In this document: piece by piece, positions 32,573 through 41,387 of the stretch
How the letters are laid out: the number at the start of each line of letters is the position of its first letter
Numbering within the stretch: the stretch's first letter is position 1
Source of the DNA: JALYOC01 sp036675345
GTDB taxonomy: Bacteria > Myxococcota > Myxococcia > Myxococcales > Myxococcaceae
Length of the DNA: 64,000 nt
Assembly: GCA_036675345.1 (NCBI GenBank)
Contig: JAKFFE010000020.1
Location: 186,001 to 250,000 of the forward strand
Direction of reading: 5' to 3'
Notes under the pieces: generated by a model
Told to the model about the DNA's origin: nothing
Database searches by the model: none
The model's input: the letters and a program-made list of their open reading frames with translations, nothing else
Program-made: the position numbers and the translations under genes

Positions 32573-33540
32573 GCGCCCTGGCTCCCTGCGTCCGCTGTCA
32601 AAGCTCGCTGGAGCTGGGCGACCTGCGCTGTGCGGTGTGCGGGCTGGCCGTTCCCGCCGCCGCGCTGGCCGCACCCACCCGGGAGCAGACCACCGCGGTC
32701 CGCTGCGGAAACTGCGGGGCGGGGATGCGGTACTCGGTGGAGGTCGCCGCGCCCCGCTGCGCGTTTTGCGGTTCGCAGACCGAGCTGGAGACCCAGGTCG
32801 ATCCGGTGGAGGAGCCGGAAGGCCAGGTCGCCTTCCGGGTCACACCCTTCCAGGCCAAGGAACAGCTGAAGCAGTTCCTGGGACGGCGCAGCTTCTTCCG
32901 ACCCTCGGACCTGGCCACCGCCGCCACCCTGGAGACCCTGCGTCCGCTGTACTGGCCGGCGTGGCTGTGCAGTGCGCGCGCCACCGTCAGCTGGGCGGCG
33001 GACTCCGACGCGGGAAACAGACGGTCCGCCTGGGCCCCGCACGCCGGACGGACCGAGCTGGATTTCCGCGAGGTGTTGATCCCCGGCTCGCGCGGACTGA
33101 CCCTGGCCGAGTGCCGCGCGCTGGCCACCCGCTTCCACCTGGCCAAGGGGGGACTGCAGCCGGTGGGCGAGGCGCCGGGGGGAACGGTGTTCGAGCGGTT
33201 CGAGGCCACCCGCTCCGCCGCCCGGAAGCTGGTGGTGGACGCGCTGGAGGAGGAGTCCCGGCAGCGACTGCAGCAGGGGGTGATCCCCGGTGGCCGCTTC
33301 CGCAACGTGCAGGTGGCGCTGCTGCTGCAGGGGCTGCGCTCGCGGCGGATCCTGCTGCCCACCTACGTGCTGGCCTACCGCTACCGGAACAAGCTGTACC
33401 GGGTGCTGATCCACGGCGAGGACGTGGAGCACGTGATCGGCAAGGCGCCGCGCTCGGGGTGGAAGGTGTTCCTGGTCACCCTGCTGAGCGTGGCCGGTGC
33501 GGCGGCAGCGGCGATCCTGTTGCGGATGATGGTCCGCTGA
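32569..33540 (+). CDS. Zinc-ribbon protein with C-terminal membrane helix, copy 2
   Basis: 323 aa; the ATG overlaps the previous stop. Two zinc-ribbon modules: CVRCQSSLELGDLRCAVCG and CGNCGAGM ... CAFCGSQ. Middle: FRVTPFQAKEQLKQFLGRRSFFRPSDL, then LRPLYWPAWLCSARATVSWAAD, positionally equivalent to FRLGREEAHQRVRQWLKGRTLFARSG and VYTPAYLYGAVARSGY in copy 1. It ends KVFLVTLLSVAGAAAAAILL as a tail anchor. The forward frame is open back to 28699, but that part is antisense to two real genes and is not coding. Confidence 0.78.
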   Translation: MSALAPCVRCQSSLELGDLRCAVCGLAVPAAALAAPTREQTTAVRCGNCGAGMRYSVEVAAPRCAFCGSQTELETQVDPVEEPEGQVAFRVTPFQAKEQLKQFLGRRSFFRPSDLATAATLETLRPLYWPAWLCSARATVSWAADSDAGNRRSAWAPHAGRTELDFREVLIPGSRGLTLAECRALATRFHLAKGGLQPVGEAPGGTVFERFEATRSAARKLVVDALEEESRQRLQQGVIPGGRFRNVQVALLLQGLRSRRILLPTYVLAYRYRNKLYRVLIHGEDVEHVIGKAPRSGWKVFLVTLLSVAGAAAAAILLRMMVR

Positions 33541-33642
33541 GCGGAGGACCTTCGCGCAGGGGGGGCGACGCGCCCGGCCAGCGGACGGGGGGACCGGCGC
33601 GCTGACTGCCTGCATCGAGGCCAGCGCACCCGGGGGCTTCGA

Positions 33643-33804
33643 CTACGGCTGCTTCTTGCCCCCGGCGACCGCGGGAGCCTGGGGCGCGACCTGACACTGG
33701 CAGCGCGCCTCCCTGGGCACGTGGGCCAGCGTCGCCTCGATGTGGGCGCCACAGCCTGCCCAGGTCGGCCTTCCACACTTCGGGCACTGCACCTCTCGGC
33801 ACAT
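33643..33804 (-). CDS. Small Cys-rich zinc-binding protein (53 aa)
   Basis: MCREVQCPKCGRPTWAGCGA, then HIEATLAHVPREARCQCQ and a disordered tail. The pattern CxxC-GRPTWAGCG-H-E-L--VP---RC-C is one I recognise from many short bacterial proteins, where the Cys/His residues form one zinc knuckle. Shine-Dalgarno AGGAG lies ~10 bp before the ATG at 33804. The larger reverse frame 33476-33814 is a shadow. Function unknown. Convergent with the zinc-ribbon pair and divergent from the MBL gene. Confidence 0.75.
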   Translation of the reverse strand: MCREVQCPKCGRPTWAGCGAHIEATLAHVPREARCQCQVAPQAPAVAGGKKQP

Positions 33805-33869
33805 TCTTCTTCACTCCTGGGACGGTAGGTCTCCTGTTATCGCATCCACCCCGGAGTTAGAGAACGTCC

Positions 33870-34928
33870 ATGAGCGCCAGACGGGTCGCAGTGCTGGGTG
33901 GGCAGGCAGCCGGGCTTCGGCTCGAGCGGGTGCGTGCCTCGCAGCGTTTCGTGGACGGCCAGTTCCGGAACAGCGCCGGCGCGGGCGTGGGTCCCGGACT
34001 CAAGGGCAGCCCTTTACCGCTGCTGGGCGAATACTTCCGAGGGGGCCAGGCCCGGGTGCCCAAGGGACCGCTGCCGCTGCTGGATCCCCGGCCGGCGTGG
34101 CAGCGGCCCGCGGAGACCGGGCTGCGGGTCACCTGGCTGGGCCATAGCACCCTGCTGCTGGAGGTGGATGGCTTCCGGATCCTCACCGATCCGGTGTTCG
34201 GGGACCGCGCCTCCCCGGCCTCCTTCACCGGCCCCAGGCGGTTCCATCCGGTGCCGGTGCAGCTCTCGGCGCTGCCGCCGCTGGACGCGGTGTTGGTCTC
34301 GCACGACCACTACGATCACCTGTGCCTCTCCACCATCCGCGAGCTGGCCCGGATGCGGGTGCCCTTCATCACCGCGCTGGGGGTGGGCGCGCACCTGGAG
34401 GCCTGGGGCGTCCTCCCGGAGCTGATCACCGAGCTGGAGTGGTGGGAGGAGAAGGTCCTGCCCGGAGGAGGCCTGAGCTTCACCGCCGCGCCGGCGCAGC
34501 ACTTCTCCGGGCGAGCGCTGGGGGACCGCAACGCCACCCTGTGGGCGTCGTGGGTGCTGAAGTCGGATCGCCACCGGGTGTTCTTCAGCGGCGACACCGG
34601 GCTGACCGAGGAGTTCCGGGAGATCGGCCGGAGGCTGGGTCCGTTCGACCTGGTGATGCTGGAGATCGGCGCCTTCCACCCGGCGTGGGCGGACATCCAC
34701 CTGGGGCCGGAGAACGCAGCCAAGGCCTTCGGGATGCTGGGAGGAGGAACCCTGCTCCCGGTGCACTGGGGCACCTTCAATCTCGCCCTGCACGCCTGGG
34801 ACGAACCGGCGGAGACCCTGCTCCGCCTCGCCCAGGAACAAAAGCTGCGGGTGATTACCCCCCGCCTGGGAGGTTCGCTGGAGCCTTCCCGGGTGGAGCA
34901 GATCGACCCCTGGTGGAGAGAGGTCTAA
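33870..34928 (+). CDS. MBL-fold metallohydrolase, NAPE-PLD/UlaG-like
   Basis: 352 aa. After a leader, the fold begins at VTWLGHSTLLLEVDGFRILTDPVFGDRASP. The metal motif is VLVSHDHYDHL, with further ligands in APAQHFSGR, FFSGDTGLTEEF and LLPVHWGTF. These residues and the order match bacterial relatives of N-acyl-phosphatidylethanolamine phospholipase D and the UlaG group. Likely a phosphodiester or lactone hydrolase; the substrate is unresolved. The N-terminus lacks a convincing signal peptide. Confidence 0.88.
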   Translation: MSARRVAVLGGQAAGLRLERVRASQRFVDGQFRNSAGAGVGPGLKGSPLPLLGEYFRGGQARVPKGPLPLLDPRPAWQRPAETGLRVTWLGHSTLLLEVDGFRILTDPVFGDRASPASFTGPRRFHPVPVQLSALPPLDAVLVSHDHYDHLCLSTIRELARMRVPFITALGVGAHLEAWGVLPELITELEWWEEKVLPGGGLSFTAAPAQHFSGRALGDRNATLWASWVLKSDRHRVFFSGDTGLTEEFREIGRRLGPFDLVMLEIGAFHPAWADIHLGPENAAKAFGMLGGGTLLPVHWGTFNLALHAWDEPAETLLRLAQEQKLRVITPRLGGSLEPSRVEQIDPWWREV

Positions 34929-34943
34929 CGCGCGACGCGTGGT

Positions 34944-35444
34944 TCAGCGGCTCCAGGCGGCGATCAGCTGGTCGGCGCGAGCGGCAGCGGGCTCTGGCTG
35001 CAGGCCGCACGCCTCCAGGGCCGCCACCAGGATCAGCCGGGCGCGTTGGGCACGGGCCTGGGTGCGGTCCGGGGTCTTGGCCAGCTCCAGGCTCATGTCG
35101 CGCAGGATCGCGGCCAGGGTCGTTCCCCGGGACGGCATCGGCGGGACCAGCTGCTCGGGCGGGGTGCGGATCGCCAGCGCGGCCTCGAAGGAGGCCACCC
35201 GCTTCTGCGCCGCCGCCGCGGAGAGTTCACGCACCCGCAGCAGCGCGGCCACCCGGGCCCGGGCGAACTCCAGCGCGGCGGTGTCTTCGGCCTTGAGCGC
35301 CGTGGCCAGCTCTTCCAGCCGCACCCGGAACAGGCCGTAGAGCGAGTCACTCTTCACCGCGGTCTGCTCTCGCACCCCTTCCGCGGGCGGGACACCGGGA
35401 GAGACCAGTCCAAGCGAGGCATCGGGATGGGGGAGCGCGGTCAT
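34944..35444 (-). CDS. Hypothetical helical protein, third gene of surface-protein operon
   Basis: 166 aa. Mostly amphipathic helix (LYGLFRVRLEELATALKAEDTAALEFARARVAALLRVREL), no signal peptide, no membrane segment and no recognised family. It starts 4 bp after the PEGA-protein stop, so it is cotranscribed with that gene and with the Ig-repeat lipoprotein. Converges on the MBL gene with a 15-bp gap. Confidence 0.65.
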   Translation of the reverse strand: MTALPHPDASLGLVSPGVPPAEGVREQTAVKSDSLYGLFRVRLEELATALKAEDTAALEFARARVAALLRVRELSAAAAQKRVASFEAALAIRTPPEQLVPPMPSRGTTLAAILRDMSLELAKTPDRTQARAQRARLILVAALEACGLQPEPAAARADQLIAAWSR

Positions 35445-35448
35445 GGCC

Positions 35449-36582
35449 TCAGTCCCAGCTCAGCTGCAGTGAACCCATCAACCCACCGGGCGTCGGGGAG
35501 AGGCTCCAGGCCATTCCCGTCGCGGGGCGATAGCGGTCCGGATCCTCCCCGGCGATCCAGAAGAAGGCAGCGCCCACGCCGGCCACTCCCGCCGCGATCA
35601 GGGAGACCCGGGAGACGAACTCGGTGGAGTCGATCTCCGAGCCCAGCCGGGTGGCCTGCTGGCGGTTGTCCACGGTGCCTTCCCGCTCCACGCCGGCGTC
35701 CAGGCGAGCCCGGTAGAAGAGGAAGGTGTCCGGCGACTCCGCCGACCCGTACAGCGCCTGCGCCCGCCACTGGGCCAGGCTCCCCACCAGCAGTCCCGCA
35801 CCGGCGGCCCCGGTGGCGATCCAGGCGCCCAGCCGCATCCGCCCGTGGTGCTGGGCGTACTCGTTGGCGTAGTCCTGGCTGGGCACCAGCCTCAGCTCGG
35901 CAGCGGTCGGAGCGGCCACCGCGATCCGCACCTCGGTCTCCAGGACCAGGAAGCCCTTCTTCTCCGCGCTGAGGCGGTGGACCCCGGCGGGGATGCTCAA
36001 CGGCGCCGCCAGCGGCGAGACCCCCACCGCGATGTCGTCCAGCTTCACGGTGGCGCCGGGCTCGGAGACAGTCACGGTCAGGGTCCCGGACCGCGCCCGC
36101 AGCAGCCCGGACACCAGCCGGCGGGTGGCGCTGCGTGCCTCCTCCAGCAGCTGCTGCTCGCTGCTCGCGGTGCGCGACTCGCTTCCCTCCCGCTTGCTGC
36201 GACGCACATCCAGCAGGGTGAGGTTGAGCGACCAGGTCCCTTCCCCGGACTTGAGCACCTTCCCGCTGACCAGGTAGTCCAGCCCGAGGGCGTCCACGAT
36301 CTCGGTCATGCAGCTCTCGTCGATCCCGCAGCCCATCAGCTGGCGCTGACGCTCCAGGGCCAGCAGTTCGCCGATGGCCTCGGAGGTGGTGACGGTGAAG
36401 GCGCCGGTGCGGTCCAGCTCGTTGGCCACCGCGCCGGCCACGGTGGCCGCGAACTGGGCATTCACTTCCACCTCGGTGAACTTCAGCACCCCCACCTTGG
36501 GACGGGGCGCCTCGGCGGCCAGGGAGACGCTGGCGGCACACAGCAGGCAGAACAAAAGCTGCTTCATGGGTTGGGTGGTCAT
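35449..36582 (-). CDS. PEGA-domain membrane protein with TolB/CsgG-like N-terminal domain
   Basis: 377 aa from the ATG at 36582; MKQLLF at 36567 also possible. Signal peptide KQLLFCLLCAASVSLAAEA. Residues ~25-155 resemble the alpha/beta TolB-N/CsgG-like domain (PKVGVLKFTEVEVNAQFAATVAGAVANEL, YLVSGKVLKSG). A PEGA domain follows (GTLTVTVSEPGATVKLDD ... IPAGVHRLSAEKKGF), then two helices (ATGAAGAGLLVGSLAQW and VSLIAAGVAGVGAAFFWIAG). This plan is common in myxobacteria and of unknown role. It begins 5 bp before the upstream stop, indicating translational coupling. Confidence 0.8.
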   Translation of the reverse strand: MTTQPMKQLLFCLLCAASVSLAAEAPRPKVGVLKFTEVEVNAQFAATVAGAVANELDRTGAFTVTTSEAIGELLALERQRQLMGCGIDESCMTEIVDALGLDYLVSGKVLKSGEGTWSLNLTLLDVRRSKREGSESRTASSEQQLLEEARSATRRLVSGLLRARSGTLTVTVSEPGATVKLDDIAVGVSPLAAPLSIPAGVHRLSAEKKGFLVLETEVRIAVAAPTAAELRLVPSQDYANEYAQHHGRMRLGAWIATGAAGAGLLVGSLAQWRAQALYGSAESPDTFLFYRARLDAGVEREGTVDNRQQATRLGSEIDSTEFVSRVSLIAAGVAGVGAAFFWIAGEDPDRYRPATGMAWSLSPTPGGLMGSLQLSWD

Positions 36583-36586
36583 GGTC

Positions 36587-39481
36587 TCAGTTGGGGAACG
36601 CGGCCACATAGACAGAGCCGCTGACGCTGGAGGGTGAGCAGCCGGCGGCCAGCGCCGGACTGAAGCTGCCGTTGAGCGAACAGGTCGCTCCCACCGAGAG
36701 CCGGATCCGTCCGGGTCCACCGTTGCCACCGCACGCGCCTCCCGTCCCTCCAGCTCCACCGGCAGCGGAGACCTCCGCGCCGCTGGCCACGGTGACCGTG
36801 GGGGACTGGAGGTAGATCACTCCGCCGGAGCCACCTCCTCCCGAACCGCCACCGTTCGCAAAGGCCCGTCCCCCGTTGCCACCCCTGGCGTAAAGCCGCG
36901 CCGTGGAGGCAAGGGAAAGGGTTCCGGACTCGGTGGCCAGGCGCAGCGAGCCGCCGCCTCCTCCGCCCCCTCCCGAAGCCGGGGTCCCCACGCCTCCTGG
37001 GTTGGAGCCGCCTCCCCCTCCCCCGCTGCCGGCGTGGAAGGTGGCCGGCGCCACCGCCAGATCCGAGGCCGCCGCGCCAATCGAACCACCTCCGCCTCCC
37101 CCTCCGGAGCTACAGCCGGTGCAGGAGGCGCTGCACCCCGGGAAGGCCTCGTAGCCGCCCACCGGTGAGTTGCCACGACCGCCCCCTTGATTCTGAAAGC
37201 CAGTGGCTCCTCCCGCGCCGCCACCCGCGCCGCCACCCGTGGCGCCTGACAGATAGGAGCCGGAACCGCCGCCACCGCCGGCGTACCCGCCCCCGCCACT
37301 GCCTCCATTGCAGCCCCCACCGCCGCCCCCAAAAGATCCGCCGCTGCTGCCGGCCCAGTTGCTGCTGCCACCGGCGCTGCCACTGCCACCGCCGCCCCCG
37401 AAGGGCCGCCCGGAGGTCAGGTTGAACTGCCCCGAGAAGCCACCCGCGCCCGCGCTATCTCCGGAGTTGCAGGTGGCGAGGCCGTTGCTGCCCGGCGCTC
37501 CGCTGACGTTGATCGTCCCCTCCACGGTGATGTCTCCGGTGGCGCGCAGGTCCAGCACGCCCGAGCCATTGGTGTGGACGGTGGTGCCGGCGGGGATGGT
37601 GATCGAGGTGTAGTGGTAGACCCCGGCCGGGAGGAGGACGGTGGTCCCCGCGGCGGGAGCAAACGCGCCATCCGCGCCGCTGCTGCCGTAGAGGCAGAGG
37701 CTGTTCCGGCAGCTGAGCCCGCCGCCACATACCGTGCCGCAGGTCCCGCAGTTCGCCTCGGCGGAGACGTCGGTCTCGAAGCTGCCGTTGGTGTCGCAGT
37801 CCTTCATCGGCACGCAGCGCGCGCCGGCGCAGGTATCGGTGCCGGTGCAGGGATCGTTGGCGGAGGGAGCGTTGCCACACACGCTGCCGCCAGGGAGCAC
37901 CACCCCGGGACGGACCGCCGCCCCGTCGCACTTCTCGGAGAAGTCGATCACCCCATTGCCGCACCAGGGGATGTCCACCGTGACCGTCTCCGCCGGGGAG
38001 GAGAGCGCTCCGTCGGTCACCGAGAAGGAGAAGCTGTCGGTTCCCTTGGCGATCGCATCGGCGCTGAAGGTCACCTGGGCGGACACCGGCCCGGTGGCAG
38101 CGCTGAGCACTCCCTGGGCCCGGTCGGCGCCGCCCTCCACGTTGAAGGTCAGGCTGCTGTCCACATCGGTTCCGGTGAGCCGAAAGAGCGGGGAGGTGGT
38201 GCCCCGATAGACGAGAAGGTTGCCAGGATGGGTGGCGGTGGGCGGATCGTTGACCGCGCTCACCGCCAGGTCGATCACCGCGTTCACCTCGGAGGCGACG
38301 GACCCGTCATGCACCCGGAAGGTGAACGCGTCCTGCCCGTTCCAATTCGGGCCCGGGGTGTAGGTCAGCGAAACCGGGGCGATCCAGGAGGTGGGCGCGC
38401 TGAGGGTTCCCTGCGTGGGTCCGGTGACGATGCTCACCGTCAGCGGGCTGGACTCCACGTCGGCGCCCTCCAGGGAGAGCGCCAGGGGGACATCCTCGGA
38501 GGTGACCAGCTGCTGCGCCGACGCCAGCGGGGCGTCGTTGATCGGCGCCACCGTCAGCTGCACCGTGCTGGGCGCCGAGCGCAGCCCGGAGGGATCCTGG
38601 ACCTGGAAGGTGAAGCTGTCCTCCCCGTTGAAGTCCGGATGGGGCGCGTAGATCCAGCTCCCCAGGCCGGTGTCGGTGAGCACTCCTTGGGTGGGATCGG
38701 TGGCCACCACCGTCAACGAGCCGCTGGGGTCGTCCACGTCGGAGCCCTGCAGCACCACCGAGGCCGAGCCGTCCTCATCCAGGGAGGTGGTCAGCACCGC
38801 GGTCGCCACCGGCGGATCGTTGACCGGGCTGACCACCACCTCCACCGTCTGGAGGGCGGAGGTGTTGACCCCGTCCTTGATCACGAAGGCGAAGCTGTCG
38901 CTGCCGTGGAAGTTCAGTTCGGAGGGGGTGTAGGTCGCCGACTGTGGGCCGCTGCCTCCGGAGAGCTGCACGGTGCCCTGGGTGGGCAGCACCGCCAGCT
39001 CCACCGTCAGGGTGCCCAGGGCGTCGTCCACGTCCGCCCCGGTGAGCTGGAACGTCGCGGAGGTGGAGTCCTCCTCCAACTCCACGGTCGGGGTGGCGGT
39101 GGTCACCGGGACGTCGTTCACCGCGTGGATGGCGAAGTTCACCAACTGCGGCTCGGAGGCGCCTCCCTGGGCATCGCGGAAGATGAACTTCAGCGAGTCG
39201 TCGCCGTTGAGGTCCAGGCGCGGGGAGTAGGTCAGCAGCAACGGCGCCGGACCGGAGGTCACCGACAGGTCTCCCTGCTGCGGCAGCTCCACCACCTCCA
39301 CCGTGTAGCTGCCGCCGGCGCCCGCCTCCCGGGCCAGCTGGAACTGCACCGGGGTGTCCTCGTCGGTCACCAGGTTGAGCAGCGCGATCAGCGGCGGATC
39401 CGGGAGGGCCAGGTCGCGGCTGCAGCCAAGGGGAAGGGAGGCGAGCGCAGCGAGGACCAGGACCACTCGAAGTTTGGGCAT
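36587..39481 (-). CDS. Large lipoprotein with cadherin/VCBS-like repeats and Gly-rich C-terminal half
   Basis: 964 aa. Lipoprotein signal (LVLAALASLPLGC). Residues ~25-500 comprise five Ig/cadherin-like repeats of about 95 aa, each with E/S-D-x-F-x-F-x-V-x-D and ending VNDxP. Then a Cys-rich region typical of myxobacterial surface proteins (CGNGVIDFSEKCDG, CDTNGSFETDVSAEANCGTCG) and from ~660 a very Gly/Ser-rich domain interrupted by short beta strands, reminiscent of collagen-like or pectate-lyase-type scaffolds. Probably an outer-surface adhesin. The Gly codon runs leave a strong strand asymmetry in the DNA. Confidence 0.82.
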   Translation of the reverse strand: MPKLRVVLVLAALASLPLGCSRDLALPDPPLIALLNLVTDEDTPVQFQLAREAGAGGSYTVEVVELPQQGDLSVTSGPAPLLLTYSPRLDLNGDDSLKFIFRDAQGGASEPQLVNFAIHAVNDVPVTTATPTVELEEDSTSATFQLTGADVDDALGTLTVELAVLPTQGTVQLSGGSGPQSATYTPSELNFHGSDSFAFVIKDGVNTSALQTVEVVVSPVNDPPVATAVLTTSLDEDGSASVVLQGSDVDDPSGSLTVVATDPTQGVLTDTGLGSWIYAPHPDFNGEDSFTFQVQDPSGLRSAPSTVQLTVAPINDAPLASAQQLVTSEDVPLALSLEGADVESSPLTVSIVTGPTQGTLSAPTSWIAPVSLTYTPGPNWNGQDAFTFRVHDGSVASEVNAVIDLAVSAVNDPPTATHPGNLLVYRGTTSPLFRLTGTDVDSSLTFNVEGGADRAQGVLSAATGPVSAQVTFSADAIAKGTDSFSFSVTDGALSSPAETVTVDIPWCGNGVIDFSEKCDGAAVRPGVVLPGGSVCGNAPSANDPCTGTDTCAGARCVPMKDCDTNGSFETDVSAEANCGTCGTVCGGGLSCRNSLCLYGSSGADGAFAPAAGTTVLLPAGVYHYTSITIPAGTTVHTNGSGVLDLRATGDITVEGTINVSGAPGSNGLATCNSGDSAGAGGFSGQFNLTSGRPFGGGGGSGSAGGSSNWAGSSGGSFGGGGGGCNGGSGGGGYAGGGGGSGSYLSGATGGGAGGGAGGATGFQNQGGGRGNSPVGGYEAFPGCSASCTGCSSGGGGGGGSIGAAASDLAVAPATFHAGSGGGGGGSNPGGVGTPASGGGGGGGGSLRLATESGTLSLASTARLYARGGNGGRAFANGGGSGGGGSGGVIYLQSPTVTVASGAEVSAAGGAGGTGGACGGNGGPGRIRLSVGATCSLNGSFSPALAAGCSPSSVSGSVYVAAFPN

Positions 39482-39567
39482 AGGGGCGCGGACAGCGGTT
39501 GGGCACCCTAGCAGGCTCGGAGAGCGCGCCTTCCTCCAGACGGATGATTCCCCGTAATCTCCCGAGG

Positions 39568-40539
39568 GTGAGCGAACCGAAGCACGGTGACGCAGAGGAT
39601 GCGGGTCTGGAGCTGGATTGGGGCGACCGACGCACCGCCTCGCGCGAGCCTGCGTCCGAGCCCAGCTCGCCTCTCGCCGCCCGGTTCGCCGCCCTCTCGT
39701 CGGAGGCTCCGGGAGCGCGCGCCAACCCCGGGAGGGCCAGTGCCTCCCCCCCTCCGGAGGTGGACCTTCTCCTCCGTCCTCCCGCGCGGTGGACCGCCGG
39801 TGAAGAGGACGCGGCGATCGAGCACCAGCTGCGCCGCTGGTGCCTCCCGGTGGCGTTGATCTCCGCCTGGCTGCTGGTGCAGACCGGGATGGGGCGGTTC
39901 CTGGCGCAGATCTTCTCCGGGATGTGGTTGCACGAGCTGGGGCACGCGATCACCGCCTGGCTGTGCGGCCGGGTCGCGTTCCCCGGACCGTGGCGGACCT
40001 CGATCGGCGAGGAGCGTTCCTGGGCGATGGTGTTGTGCGTCTCCGGCGCGATCACCTACCTGGCCTACCGCCTCCGCACCGCCGAGCGCCCCGGCTGGTA
40101 CCGGATCCCGGCGGCCCTGTTCGCGGCGCAGCTGATCGGCACCGTGGTGCTGCGCCCCTCCCGGGTCGACCTGTGGATCACGTTCGGCGGAGAGGCGGGC
40201 GCGATGCTGCTGGGGGCGCTGCTGATGATCACCTTCTACGCCTCTCCGGAGAGCCAGCTGCGCCGGGGCTGGCTGCGCTGGGGCTTCCTGGTGCTGGGCG
40301 CGCTGGCCTTCATGGAGACCGCCGACACCTGGTGGGACGCGGTGGGAGATTCGGACCGGATCCCGTTCGGTGAGATCGAAGGGGTGGGCCTCAGCGATCC
40401 CTCCAAGCTCACCGAGGACCATGGTTGGTCCATCCGGGGCATGGTCCGGGCCTACGTGGGGGTCAGCGTCCTGGCCTTGCTGGCGGTGGGCGTGGCCTAC
40501 CTCCGGGGACTGACCCAGCGGGAGGAGCACCAGGGATGA
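39568..40539 (+). CDS. Membrane protein with M50-like HELGH motif and LELDW N-terminal tag
   Basis: 323 aa from a GTG at 39568 (VSEPKHGDAEDAGLELDW). The first ~90 residues are disordered. Helices follow: VALISAWLLVQTGMGRFLAQIFSG, then WLHELGHAITAWLCGR with HExxH, and five or six more. A metalloprotease of site-2 type is likely. The third zinc ligand (an NPDG/MDGG-type motif) is not obvious, so activity is uncertain. The short tag LELDW near the N-terminus recurs in the next gene. Next ATG overlaps the stop (ATGA). Confidence 0.72.
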   Translation: MSEPKHGDAEDAGLELDWGDRRTASREPASEPSSPLAARFAALSSEAPGARANPGRASASPPPEVDLLLRPPARWTAGEEDAAIEHQLRRWCLPVALISAWLLVQTGMGRFLAQIFSGMWLHELGHAITAWLCGRVAFPGPWRTSIGEERSWAMVLCVSGAITYLAYRLRTAERPGWYRIPAALFAAQLIGTVVLRPSRVDLWITFGGEAGAMLLGALLMITFYASPESQLRRGWLRWGFLVLGALAFMETADTWWDAVGDSDRIPFGEIEGVGLSDPSKLTEDHGWSIRGMVRAYVGVSVLALLAVGVAYLRGLTQREEHQG

Positions 40540-41351
40540 ACAAGCCGAAGCCGACCGAGGGTGACCTGGAGCTGGACTGGAAGGGCCGCGCGCCCCGCGG
40601 TGCCGATCAGCCCGAACCCGCCCTGGAGGAGGCGCCGCAGCGGGCAGGCAGGGGCCGCCCCGGCGATGCCCGCTTCATGACCCAGGCGGTGCAGCTGGGC
40701 CTGGAGCCGATCCTGGCCGGCGACTCCTTCACGGTGAAGCAGATCAAGGAGTGGGGAGAGATCCTCACCGGCTGGGAGACCCGCAACCGCTACGAGGTTT
40801 TCAACTCCCAGGGCGGGGCCTTCCTCTGCGTGGGGGAGGTGGGCGAGGGGCTGGGAAACCTGCTGCTCCGGAATCTGTGGATGTTCCGCTCCATGCAGCT
40901 GGAGTTCATGACCTACGGCGGCACCCTGGTGATGACGGTCACCCGCCCCTTCAGCTGGTTCCTGCGCCGCTTCGAGGTCACCGCCTGGGACGGACGCCCG
41001 ATGGGAGTGCTGCAGCAGCGCTTCTCCCTGCTGCGTCGGGTGTTCGACGTGCTCACCCCGGGCGGGGTGAAGATCGCCACCCTGGAGGGCCCCTGGTACC
41101 GGCCGTGGACCTTCCTGGTGAAGCGCAACGGGCTGGAGGTGGCCAAGATCCTCAAGCAGTGGAGCGGCTTTGGGCGCGAGGCCTTCACCGACGCGGACGT
41201 CTTCGGGGTGGAACTCTCGCCCGAGCTGAAGGAGCCGCAGCTGCGGCAGCTGATCCTCGCCGCAACCCTGGCCATCGACCTCTCCTTCTTCGAACAGCAG
41301 GGAAGCCGCCGCCGGGGGAGCCTGGGGATCGAGAACCTGTTTTCGTCCTAG
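40536..41351 (+). CDS. Scramblase-family-like protein with LELDW N-terminal tag
   Basis: 271 aa. Disordered N-terminus with LELDW at residues 11-15, followed by a scramblase-type (LURP-one/tubby-like) beta barrel: YEVFNSQGGAFLCVGEVGEG, MTVTRPFSWFLRRFEVTAWDGRPMGVLQQRFSLLRRVFDV, then KIATLEGPWYRPWTFLVKRNG and a C-terminal helix at LRQLILAATLAIDLSFFEQQG. Bacterial members are poorly studied; eukaryotic ones contact membranes. It is coupled by ATGA to the M50-like gene, which suggests the two proteins work in one process at the membrane. Confidence 0.8.
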   Translation: MNKPKPTEGDLELDWKGRAPRGADQPEPALEEAPQRAGRGRPGDARFMTQAVQLGLEPILAGDSFTVKQIKEWGEILTGWETRNRYEVFNSQGGAFLCVGEVGEGLGNLLLRNLWMFRSMQLEFMTYGGTLVMTVTRPFSWFLRRFEVTAWDGRPMGVLQQRFSLLRRVFDVLTPGGVKIATLEGPWYRPWTFLVKRNGLEVAKILKQWSGFGREAFTDADVFGVELSPELKEPQLRQLILAATLAIDLSFFEQQGSRRRGSLGIENLFSS

Positions 41352-41387
41352 GTCGGACGCCCCGGAACCTTCGGCTAGGTTCGGTGC

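Noticed and set aside
28699..33540. A 1613-codon forward open frame
   Set aside because: Only the end (32569-33540) is a real gene. The rest is antisense to two surface-protein genes and has repetitive Gly/Arg/His/Gln shadow composition caused by high GC.
36900..37500. Proline-rich forward ORFs
   Set aside because: They are the antisense of the Gly-rich domain of the lipoprotein at 36587-39481.
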